A DNA stretch of 64,000 bases from Paenibacillus gyeongsangnamensis (GTDB lineage Bacteria; Bacillota; Bacilli; Paenibacillales; NBRC-103111), in the NCBI RefSeq assembly GCF_027533625.1, contig NZ_JAQAGZ010000007.1, positions 62,001-126,000 of the forward strand, in the 5' to 3' direction. Below the pieces are notes generated by a model. The model did no database searches and was not told the DNA's origin. It was given only the letters and a program-made list of their open reading frames with translations. Made by a program: the position numbers and the translations under genes. The stretch's first letter is position 1; the number at the start of each line of letters is the position of its first letter. Below, in pieces: positions 17,891 through 25,380 of this stretch.

Positions 17891-19245
17891 GCATAAAAAA
17901 ATCCTTTACAATGAAATGGCAGGTAGTTCCTGTCCATAATTCACTGAAAAGGATTAAGCACATGGACAAGGATACCCTATTTTCTTCATTTGGTAAATGG
18001 TTAGCACCGATTTGTTCGAAAACGTTCAAAGATCGCATCGCAGCGACCGGGCAGGATAAATACGTTAAAAAGCTTACTACGCTGGCTTATCTCAAATTAT
18101 TCCTACATGCTCAGCTTCAACAACGTGACGGGCTGCGGGAAATTGCAGACGATGTTCTATGCGAAGAGTTTCAGCAGGAACTGGATCTGAACACGATCTC
18201 CGCGGCTCAGTTAAGCCGCAAGCATAATCAAGTCGATTCTGCCCTCCTTGAGCAGGTCTTTACTGAACTGGTCGTCCGAATTCAAAAACAGGTGAACCCC
18301 TCTAGAATCCGCAGCGATTTCAAGATCATTGATTCGACAACCATTGGACTTTGCTTGCAAAAGTATAAGTGGGCTGTCTTTCGTAAAACAAAAGCCGGCA
18401 TTAAGGTTCACCTACGCCTGGTGTATGTGGATCAAGATGACGTGATTCCAGAGAAAGCAGTCATGACGCCAGCCCGGAAAAACGACCGCACACAGATGGA
18501 TTCACTCATCGATGAGACAGGAGTCACTTATGTGTTTGACCGTGGTTACGTTGATTATTCCACGTTCGACCGTTATTGTGATCAGGGTATTTTCTTCGTC
18601 ACTCGGCTGAAGAAAAATGCGATCATCCGCCCGATCCATTCGTTTAAGCTTCCTTCGAACAGTAAGGTTTTATCCGATGAAATGGTGTACATCGGCACTC
18701 CACAAAAGCGGATGGAGAATGTCTTGAGGTTGATTCATACGGTCGATTCGGAAGGGAATTTACTGGCCATTGTAACCAACCGCTTTGATCTGGATGCCGA
18801 TGAAATCGGCGAGATGTACCGCAAACGCTGGGCGATCGAGACGTTTTTCAAATGGATGAAACAGCATATCCGTATTAAATCGTTCTACGGCACAAGCGAA
18901 CGCGCAGTGATGAACCAGATATGGATCGCACTGATCGCCTTCTGCTTACTGGTTCTGCTCAAACAGGAAGCAGAAACATCACATCCCTTATTACAGTTAT
19001 ATCGTTGGTTAAAAGTATTGCTATGGAAGCCGTTTGAGATGTGGCTGAATCGAATGAAGCAAAGACCAAGTCGAACCTCTGCCGGGCGAAGAAAGAGATA
19101 GCATTCTATTGTATCGCAAAAACCGCTAATGTATATTTTTACCAAATGGACAGAGCTACCTTTAATGGCCGCTCGACCTTTTGGACATCCGAGTAAATAA
19201 ACTCTTTCAGAATTTTTTGACAATTTGACTGATCAACTTTTATGC
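17891..19245 (+). mobile_element. IS4-family insertion sequence (about 1.36 kb)
   Basis: The element contains one transposase gene. Its proposed ends share the short inverted repeat GCATAAAA (17891-17898) / TTTTATGC (19238-19245). No target duplication is visible between the flanks, and the 5' part of bdbD is not found on the other side, so a deletion probably accompanied or followed insertion. The left end contains a small inverted repeat (GGCAGG...CCTGTCC) ahead of the transposase start. Exact ends need comparison with other copies. Confidence 0.75.
17962..19101 (+). CDS. IS4-family DDE transposase
   Basis: A 379-residue transposase that appears intact. The DDE triad is Asp124 (I-I-D-S-T-T), Asp193 (F-D-R-G-Y) and Glu293. 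The IS4 signature Y-(2)-R-(3)-E-(6)-K is matched exactly at Tyr286, Arg289, Glu293 and Lys300. The frame extends to 17911, but the ATG at 17962 follows AAAGGA by eight bases and begins M-D-K-D, so it is preferred. It is transcribed away from the truncated bdbD gene. Confidence 0.93.
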   Translation: MDKDTLFSSFGKWLAPICSKTFKDRIAATGQDKYVKKLTTLAYLKLFLHAQLQQRDGLREIADDVLCEEFQQELDLNTISAAQLSRKHNQVDSALLEQVFTELVVRIQKQVNPSRIRSDFKIIDSTTIGLCLQKYKWAVFRKTKAGIKVHLRLVYVDQDDVIPEKAVMTPARKNDRTQMDSLIDETGVTYVFDRGYVDYSTFDRYCDQGIFFVTRLKKNAIIRPIHSFKLPSNSKVLSDEMVYIGTPQKRMENVLRLIHTVDSEGNLLAIVTNRFDLDADEIGEMYRKRWAIETFFKWMKQHIRIKSFYGTSERAVMNQIWIALIAFCLLVLLKQEAETSHPLLQLYRWLKVLLWKPFEMWLNRMKQRPSRTSAGRRKR

Positions 19246-19436
19246 AACACTAGTGGATTGTTATGAAAAAATATGAAAATTCATTGTTGAGGGATACATA
19301 TTTTCATTTCTTTGAAGAAACCCAACTTTGTGTAATTGAAAACATGCTTGTTCAATATTATTGAAATGGAATAATGAACATACGTTAATGGAAATAATAA
19401 TTCAGTCACTTCAACCAAAGTAACTGGAGGAATAAA
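19246..19436. other. AT-rich flank between the IS and the WrbA gene
   Basis: Sequence to the right of the IS, upstream of the flavodoxin-like gene. I see neither the missing 5' end of bdbD nor another gene. It probably contains the promoter for the next gene, but no clear boxes stand out. Confidence 0.5.
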
Positions 19437-20051
19437 ATGTCTAATGTAAACCTCTCTGTAATTTATTACAGCTCAACAGGAGCAAATTATCAACTTGCTC
19501 AATGGGCAGCTGACGGCGGGAGACAAGCAGGCGCGGAGGTAAGAATTCTGAAGGTACCCGAGCACGCCCCTGAAGCTGCAATTCACGCAAATCCTGCATG
19601 GAAATCTCATTATGATGAGGCAAAGACTGTTTCTGAAGTGTCCGAAGGTGATTTGGAGTGGGCGGATGCAATTATTTTCAGCACGCCTACCCGTTTTGGT
19701 AACGTTGCCGCGCAGATGAAGCAGTTTTTAGATCGAACCGGCGGACTTTGGTTCCAAGGTAAGCTTGTAAATAAGGTTGTAAGCGCCATGACCTCTGCGC
19801 AAAATCCGCATGGGGGTCAAGAACAAACAATTCTAGCGCTTTATACAACTATGTACCATTGGGGGGCTATAATAGCTGCACCTGGTTACACAGACCCGGT
19901 CCTTTTTAAAGCCGGCGGCAACCCCTATGGGACAAGTGTCTCTGTCGATCAAAATGGAAAGATGATTGAAGATGTTCGCGAGGCTGTAATCCATCAAGCT
20001 AAACGTACAGTGACGGTAGCGAAATGGGTAAAAAACGGGCAACAACATTAA
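19437..20051 (+). CDS. wrbA: WrbA-like NAD(P)H:quinone oxidoreductase (flavodoxin fold)
   Basis: A 204-residue flavodoxin-like protein. The N-terminal FMN phosphate loop is Y-Y-S-S-T-G-A-N, and the later motifs S-T-P-T-R-F-G-N and the G-G-Q-E-Q-T stretch are those of WrbA-type enzymes. These reduce quinones by two electrons, limiting redox cycling. A good ribosome site (TGGAGG) precedes the ATG. It is followed by a terminator and then a convergent LysR gene. The redox genes beyond suggest a local quinone/nitro-compound stress theme. Confidence 0.9.
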   Translation: MSNVNLSVIYYSSTGANYQLAQWAADGGRQAGAEVRILKVPEHAPEAAIHANPAWKSHYDEAKTVSEVSEGDLEWADAIIFSTPTRFGNVAAQMKQFLDRTGGLWFQGKLVNKVVSAMTSAQNPHGGQEQTILALYTTMYHWGAIIAAPGYTDPVLFKAGGNPYGTSVSVDQNGKMIEDVREAVIHQAKRTVTVAKWVKNGQQH

Positions 20052-20066
20052 AATAACGGTACGATC

Positions 20067-20098
20067 AAAGGAGCGGCTGACAGCTGCTCCTTTTTCTT
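20067..20098 (+). terminator. Terminator of the wrbA-like gene
   Basis: Hairpin with outer arms AAAGGAGC / GCTCCTTT and an inner GCT/AGC extension, followed by TTCTT, 16 bases after the stop. Confidence 0.85.
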
Positions 20099-20192
20099 AC
20101 AATCTTTCATGAAGAACGATAAAAGGCAGGCTCGTCATTATAGACTCACTCCACAAAATCATAATGGATAGGCATAATGATGTAGCGAAGGT

Positions 20193-21092
20193 TTATTCTG
20201 TTTGAATAAAAGCGGGTTCCATAAGGTTGAACCTATGTTTTGCAATCCGGATGAACTCGGACATAGCAACAGTTGTATAGGCATCTTTGCGACGAATGAA
20301 TAGAGTCGGTGTTTTGTAGAACTTATCCGAGATTTTCTGGAACCGCAAGTTATATTGAACATTAGCTCTCTCAACCACCGAACGAGGCAAAAGAGAGACC
20401 CCAAAGCCGGCGTGAATACATCCAAGGATTCCCTCCAATGTTCCGAATTCCATGATCTTGGCAGGAATGATTCCTTTCAAGCTTAACCAATCCTCAAGTT
20501 TTCGACGGTAAGAGCAGCCAACACGAAACACCAGCAAAGTCAGATTCCGGAATTCCTCAAATCGCTCAATTGAGGGGAATTGTCCTCCAGATACGAGCAC
20601 AAGTTCCTCAACCCCAACTTCTGTAACATCTAGGTCTGCATGCTCAACCGGTGCGGCTACGAAAGCTCCGTCCAATTCGTACTTCAACACTAAATTGATG
20701 AGTTCATCCGTCGATCCTGTTTTCAATGACAAATCGACCTCTGGATAGGAGTTATGGTAATCGGAGAGAATAAATGGCAGCCGAATCGCTGCCGTGGTTT
20801 CAAGAGATCCGATCCGAAGCGGCCCGCGTGGAATCGAGTTATCTGCAACGGCTCGTTCTGCTTCTTGTGTAAGAAAGAGAATTTTCTCCGCATAGGACTT
20901 AAGCACCTCTCCGGATGCTGTGAGTCGAACCCCTTGCCGCGCACGATGAAACAGCACCGTGTTCAGATCACTTTCAAGTTGCTGGATACGGATGCTTATA
21001 CTCGATTGAACGTATTCCAGTTTTTCGGCTGCCCTGGTAATGCTGCCTTCGTTTGCGACTGCCAAAAAAATCTGCATATCTCGGATGTCCAT
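20193..21092 (-). CDS. LysR-family transcriptional regulator
   Basis: A 299-residue LysR regulator. The N-terminal winged helix-turn-helix covers about residues 1-60 (F-L-A-V-A-N-E-G-S-I-T-R-A-A) and a two-lobed effector domain follows. The second ATG (21092) is chosen because GGAGG lies seven bases upstream; the ATG two codons earlier is too close. It is divergent from the nitronate monooxygenase gene, with an inverted repeat in the shared gap, so that gene and the two after it are the likely targets. Confidence 0.9.
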   Translation of the reverse strand: MDIRDMQIFLAVANEGSITRAAEKLEYVQSSISIRIQQLESDLNTVLFHRARQGVRLTASGEVLKSYAEKILFLTQEAERAVADNSIPRGPLRIGSLETTAAIRLPFILSDYHNSYPEVDLSLKTGSTDELINLVLKYELDGAFVAAPVEHADLDVTEVGVEELVLVSGGQFPSIERFEEFRNLTLLVFRVGCSYRRKLEDWLSLKGIIPAKIMEFGTLEGILGCIHAGFGVSLLPRSVVERANVQYNLRFQKISDKFYKTPTLFIRRKDAYTTVAMSEFIRIAKHRFNLMEPAFIQTE

Positions 21093-21126
21093 CGCCATTC
21101 CTCCATTTATATATTGATTTTTTTAA

Positions 21127-21155
21127 TGTAAAACATCATATAGATTCATTTTACA
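21127..21155. promoter_or_regulatory. Inverted repeat TGTAAAA-N15-TTTTACA, candidate LysR site
   Basis: Perfect seven-base arms separated by 15 bases in the 131-base gap between divergent lysR and nitronate monooxygenase genes. The size and position fit a LysR-type binding site; binding is inferred. Confidence 0.55.
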
Positions 21156-21223
21156 CAATATCTTAGTGGAGTTACAATGGATTTAGAAAACTAAGGTTGT
21201 TAGATAACAGGAGGTTTTCAAAA

Positions 21224-22312
21224 ATGTTTGAGACAGAATTAACACGTACTCTCAAAATTCGATACCCGATCTTCCAAGCGCCGATGGCAGGCGGCCCTAC
21301 GACTCCCGACTTAGTAGCGGCAGTTTCAAACGCCGGGGGCCTGGGCAGCCTGGGTACCGGATACTTAGCGCCGGAACAACTCCGTAGCGCGATCCAAAAG
21401 GTCAGACAATTAACGGATCGGCCGTTTGGGGTCAACTTGTTTGTACCTGAGCAAACAATAGAATCGGAAAAAACGATCGGCCAAATGACAGATTACCTTA
21501 ATAAATACCGCGTCGAACTTGGCATTGCACAAAATCCATCGATCCTGAAGGTTTCGGAGTCATTTGAGGAGCAGGTGCAAGTATTATTGGAAGAGAAAAT
21601 CCCAGTATTTAGTTTCACCTTTGGCATACCGCCACAAGATGTGCTCCAAGCTATGAAGCAGTGTGGAACATTCGTGATAGGCACTGCAACAACAGTTGAA
21701 GAAGCCAAACAATTGGAAGCGGCTGGCGTAGACGCTATTGTGGCTCAGGGAAGCGAGGCGGGAGGACACCGCGGCACATTCTTGAAGAACGGTTCTGACA
21801 GTCTGATAGGCACCATGGCCCTTGTTCCGCAGATTGCGGATCATGTGTCGATTCCGGTCATCGCCTCGGGGGGCATCATGGATGGACGGGGGCTTGTAGC
21901 AAGTCTCACATTAGGAGCCGCCGCCGTACAGATGGGCACTGCGTTTCTGGCTTGCCCCGAAAGCGGCGCCCATGCAACGTACAAACAGAAGATCCTTTCA
22001 GCAAATGAGGATGACACTGAAATTACACGCGCATACTCGGGCAAAGCCGCACGAGGCATTCGAACAAAATTTATGAATGACATGCATCGGTATCCCGGAA
22101 CAATTCCTCCCTACCCCATTCAAAACGCAATGACGCGAGACATTCGCCAGGCAGCTGCAAAAGTGAATAACCCCGAGTACATGTCACTCTGGGCGGGCCA
22201 AGGTCTTAGGTTAGCCAACGATCACTCTGCCGCTGCAATTGTCAAACAGACCATGAATCAAGCAAATATTCTTGTCAAAAGGATTGCTAATCTTGGAATG
22301 ATCGACAACTAA
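21224..22312 (+). CDS. Nitronate monooxygenase (2-nitropropane dioxygenase family)
   Basis: A 362-residue FMN-dependent TIM-barrel enzyme that oxidises alkyl nitronates, protecting against compounds such as propionate-3-nitronate. Family motifs are the N-terminal P-I-F-Q-A-P-M-A-G-G, A-Q-G-S-E-A-G-G-H-R-G with the catalytic His, and the FMN phosphate-binding segments P-V-I-A-S-G-G-I and M-G-T-A-F. The frame begins at 21197, but ATG 21224 follows AGGAGG by nine bases. FabK enoyl-ACP reductases share this fold, but the catalytic-loop motif and the context favour NMO. Confidence 0.9.
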   Translation: MFETELTRTLKIRYPIFQAPMAGGPTTPDLVAAVSNAGGLGSLGTGYLAPEQLRSAIQKVRQLTDRPFGVNLFVPEQTIESEKTIGQMTDYLNKYRVELGIAQNPSILKVSESFEEQVQVLLEEKIPVFSFTFGIPPQDVLQAMKQCGTFVIGTATTVEEAKQLEAAGVDAIVAQGSEAGGHRGTFLKNGSDSLIGTMALVPQIADHVSIPVIASGGIMDGRGLVASLTLGAAAVQMGTAFLACPESGAHATYKQKILSANEDDTEITRAYSGKAARGIRTKFMNDMHRYPGTIPPYPIQNAMTRDIRQAAAKVNNPEYMSLWAGQGLRLANDHSAAAIVKQTMNQANILVKRIANLGMIDN

Positions 22313-22375
22313 TTAGGGGAAATTACGTAACGGATCTAATATGTTATAGAGAAGCTAAAAGAAGGAGAAAAATTT

Positions 22376-22765
22376 ATGCCGTTACTCCGTTTAGACCTCA
22401 TAGAAGGACGAGATAAGGCAAGTCTGAAAAAACTTTTAGATGTCGTACATGAAACTGTAGTAGAGGCTTTCGACGTTCCTCAACGCGATCGTTACCAAAT
22501 TGTTCACGTGCATCCAGCGGATGAAATGATTATAGAGGATACCGGTTTAGGATTTAACCGTACCAATAATCTTGTTGTTCTTTCCATTGTAAGTAAAGCC
22601 CGGCCAAAAGAGAAGAAACAAAAACTCTACGCCTTATTGGCCGAAAGACTAGAAGCTGAATGTGGTATCGCACCGACTGATTTAATGGTATCTATTGTTG
22701 AAAATAATGATGCTGACTGGAGCTTTGGACAGGGTGAGGCACAATTTTTAACCGGTAAGTTGTAA
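22376..22765 (+). CDS. Tautomerase-superfamily protein
   Basis: A 129-residue protein starting M-P-L-L-R, with the Pro immediately after Met that serves as the catalytic base in 4-oxalocrotonate tautomerase/MIF-superfamily enzymes. The length corresponds to two fused beta-alpha-beta units, as in malonate-semialdehyde-decarboxylase-like members. It is 63 bases behind the nitronate monooxygenase in the same direction with its own AAGGAG site, so the two are probably one operon. The substrate is unknown. Confidence 0.85.
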   Translation: MPLLRLDLIEGRDKASLKKLLDVVHETVVEAFDVPQRDRYQIVHVHPADEMIIEDTGLGFNRTNNLVVLSIVSKARPKEKKQKLYALLAERLEAECGIAPTDLMVSIVENNDADWSFGQGEAQFLTGKL

Positions 22766-22825
22766 GTTTGGAGTGATTTTCTTAAGTAAACGAAGACGAC
22801 AGTTTAACATCAAGAGGTGATACCC

Positions 22826-23437
22826 ATGTATATTCCTCCGCACTTTCAAATTGAAGATGTTGAAATTGCTTACAACATTATAAAAGAATATAGTTTTGCG
22901 ACTTTGTTTTCTCAACACAATGGCATCCCCTTTGCCACTCATCTGCCATTAATTTTGGATAAGGAGAACAAATACTTATATGGGCATTTTGCTCGCCCGA
23001 ATCCTCAGTGGAAGGATATTAATAATCAAATCGTATTAGCTGTTTTTCATGGTCCTCATTGCTATATTTCACCCTCATGGTATGAGACGAATACTGCAGT
23101 TCCAACATGGAATTATGTGACTGTTCATGTATACGGCGAAGTCGAACTAATAAAGGATGAACAAGAATTAATGGATTCATTGCATGAAATGGTACTAAAG
23201 TATGAAGCTCCTAATAGTTCATATAGATTGCAAGATGTAGACGCTGACTTTCTTGCCGGGATGAACAAAGGTATTCAAGGATTCAAAATTAAAATCAACA
23301 AAATAGAGGGCAAAGCAAAGTTAAGTCAAAACCACTCAGAACACCGACAAGAACTTATCATTGCTCAGCTGGAACAAATTTCGAATGCAGACGAAAAAAA
23401 GATTTCCGCGCTTATGAAATCAAACCTAAAAAAATAA
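22826..23437 (+). CDS. PaiB-like FMN-binding protein
   Basis: A 203-residue member of the PaiB family (FMN-binding split-barrel). Family features are the start M-Y-I-P-P-H-F, H-L-P-L in the first barrel strand, [10 protein letters not shown] and the segment [12 protein letters not shown]. In Bacillus PaiB is annotated as a negative regulator of sporulation and protease genes, but the family looks like flavin reductases. ATG 22826 follows AAGAGGTGA; an upstream GTG in the same frame is less likely. It lies 60 bases after the tautomerase gene and is followed by a strong terminator. Confidence 0.9.
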   Translation: MYIPPHFQIEDVEIAYNIIKEYSFATLFSQHNGIPFATHLPLILDKENKYLYGHFARPNPQWKDINNQIVLAVFHGPHCYISPSWYETNTAVPTWNYVTVHVYGEVELIKDEQELMDSLHEMVLKYEAPNSSYRLQDVDADFLAGMNKGIQGFKIKINKIEGKAKLSQNHSEHRQELIIAQLEQISNADEKKISALMKSNLKK

Positions 23438-23470
23438 CGCGTTTATGCTATCGAGTACAAAGTATGAAAT

Positions 23471-23501
23471 CCCCAGCTTTCCGGCTGGGGATGATTTTTT
23501 T
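23471..23501 (+). terminator. Terminator after the PaiB-like gene
   Basis: CCCCAGC / GCTGGGG hairpin with a short loop, followed by ATGATTTTTTT. It ends the plus-strand nitronate monooxygenase-tautomerase-PaiB group. Confidence 0.88.
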
Positions 23502-23505
23502 GCCT

Positions 23506-24597
23506 TTAATAAACGGTTATTTTAGCTGTTGTCTTCATGTCTTTGTATGTAGCTGTCAGCACCGTTTCTCCGCGCTTCAATCCAGTCATTGTCCCCGTTG
23601 GGTCTACCGTAACGATAGTCGGGTCTGCCGTTGAAAATGTACTGTATTTTGTAACGTCGTTCCTTTTACTGCCATACACGGAGTTAAACACGGAAGTATC
23701 CATGTTTTCTTTGACAACGAGACTATAATCGGTCGAATCCAGCTCTATAGCGGATTTGGGAGGCTGCGGCTTGCCGTAGACATTGTCCGCTACCCGCTCG
23801 CTTATGACCTTGGACGAGGTGTTTGCGTTTGCGCTTTCATTTGAATTAGGACCGCTTTGATTTTCATCGGCATAAGCGGAAACGCCCAATAATTGAGAAA
23901 CGGATACCGGCTCAAACCCTTGATCCCGCAATCTTTTTATAATGCGAGGGAGCGCCTCGGCGGTATTCCCTACGGTAGAGTGCATGACAATAATTGCACC
24001 CGGTCTGATTTGATTAAATACATGAGCCTCTACTTGATCTGCAGGCTGCTCCATCCAGTCCTGCGTATCGACATTCCAGAAGATCGTATATATTTTTTGA
24101 TCCACTAACCATTTCACTTGCTCTTCTGCAATGCATGTGTAAGGAGGACGAAAAAATTGGGGCTTATGTCCTGTAATTTGTTTTAGTATTTTTCCCGTAT
24201 CCAGCACTTCCTTTTGGAACTGGTCAAAAGGGATATCCGTCAGTCTGCGGTGATCGTAAGTGTGATTGGCTACATCGCTTCCTTCATTTACGATACGTTT
24301 CACAATATCCGGATGAGCTTCGGCACGGCTGCCTATAAGAAAAAAGGTGGCTTTAGCATGATTTTCCTTAAGCTCGTCCAAAATTTTGGGAGTATACACC
24401 GTATCAGGTCCGTCGTCGAACGTCAAGGCTACCTGACGTTGATCAGGCTTGCCGCCCTGTTTGGCATAGTCAGGATATTTTGCGGACATATCAGCCATCG
24501 CTGCACATTGGGGCGAAGCATTTGCCGGGACAGAATTTATTCCTGTAAGCCAAAAGAAGCATACCGTAATCGCGGATAAGGGGATCCACTTTTTCAT
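23506..24597 (-). CDS. Secreted polysaccharide deacetylase with C-terminal Ig-like domain
   Basis: A 363-residue exported carbohydrate esterase family 4 protein. In order: a signal peptide ending near A-N-A, a NodB domain with T-F-D-D-G-P (catalytic Asp and metal Asp), H-T-Y-D-H (metal histidines) and R-P-P-Y, a Ser/Asn-rich linker, and a C-terminal bacterial Ig-like (BIG2) domain with V-D-P-T-G-T-M-T-G-L. It removes N-acetyl groups from peptidoglycan or chitin-like polymer. ATG 24597 follows AGGAGTGAT and replaces the longer frame from 24633. It stands alone, convergent with the PaiB-like gene. Confidence 0.92.
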   Translation of the reverse strand: MKKWIPLSAITVCFFWLTGINSVPANASPQCAAMADMSAKYPDYAKQGGKPDQRQVALTFDDGPDTVYTPKILDELKENHAKATFFLIGSRAEAHPDIVKRIVNEGSDVANHTYDHRRLTDIPFDQFQKEVLDTGKILKQITGHKPQFFRPPYTCIAEEQVKWLVDQKIYTIFWNVDTQDWMEQPADQVEAHVFNQIRPGAIIVMHSTVGNTAEALPRIIKRLRDQGFEPVSVSQLLGVSAYADENQSGPNSNESANANTSSKVISERVADNVYGKPQPPKSAIELDSTDYSLVVKENMDTSVFNSVYGSKRNDVTKYSTFSTADPTIVTVDPTGTMTGLKRGETVLTATYKDMKTTAKITVY

Positions 24598-24963
24598 GCC
24601 AACATCACTCCTGTTTAGTTTAGTGCGAACCATCTAAAATGAACGTATCAATGTTGGGACGTCACAGATTCATCGGACCATTTTGATTCCCGTTAGGCTC
24701 CACCTTCCTTCTAAAAATTACGAATGATAAGCCATTCAGCGAATATTAGTCATGGCTTCTTCCGTATACAGGGGTTCGATAGGAAGACCTGCTTTTAGAG
24801 GGCTGATTTGTTAAAGTGTCGTTAATCCTGCAATAATTGTCAGAAAAATATGGAGCAGTCTAGTAACTATTTGTCCAATCGAATCTATTAAAACGAGCAT
24901 AATATATTATGCAGACTACTAGCTGCACACTATATTTCTCTAAAATTAAAGGGGGTGAGATGA
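24598..24963. other. Intergenic region with a 16-bp perfect palindrome
   Basis: This 366-base AT-rich gap separates divergent genes. It contains GCATAATATATTATGC at 24897-24912, about 50 bases upstream of the small-protein gene. The palindrome includes CATA-N3-TA, which resembles the -10 of sporulation sigma-K promoters, but I do not see a matching -35. No gene or RNA structure was recognised in the rest. Confidence 0.45.
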
Positions 24964-25206
24964 ATGTCCGTTACTTCAAAACAGGTACAGTCGCTCGTTG
25001 GCAAGCATGTATTCATTATGACTCGCGAGGGAAAAGTTGTTGAAGGTACTCTGTTTAAGTTCAGTAATAATAAATTATATCTACGTTCAAATGCAAAGCC
25101 CGTAGGAACAAGCGCTTTTACAACCCCGTTTATAACAACACTTGTTCTATTTGATTTGCTCGCGATATCGTTGACGCCATTCTTCTTTTTTCCGTTTTTC
25201 ATTTGA
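24964..25206 (+). CDS. Small Sm-like protein with Phe-rich hydrophobic tail
   Basis: An 80-residue protein with an excellent ribosome site (AAGGGGGTGA). Residues 5-50 (Q-V-Q-S-L-V-G-K-H-V then G-T-L-F-K-F) read like the small beta-barrel found in YuzF/DUF2642-type Bacillales proteins. Residues 52-80 are hydrophobic and end in a run of phenylalanines around Pro residues, which may be a membrane or coat-surface anchor. No close family is recognised with certainty. Such small proteins are common in sporulation regulons. It stands alone between the deacetylase and the AraC-type regulator. Confidence 0.7.
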   Translation: MSVTSKQVQSLVGKHVFIMTREGKVVEGTLFKFSNNKLYLRSNAKPVGTSAFTTPFITTLVLFDLLAISLTPFFFFPFFI

Positions 25207-25380
25207 ATGGGATAAATAGGATCACAATATTAGAATGGGTGAAAGCGTGGGAATCTAGGATTCTTACATGCTTTCTTTTTTTTGTGCTGCGGATTTTTAA
25301 AAATGGAACGACCGCCTTGCGATCCTTATGCTATACTGTGTAATATTCCGAACAACCCTAACAGATTGAGGCGACTTCAA

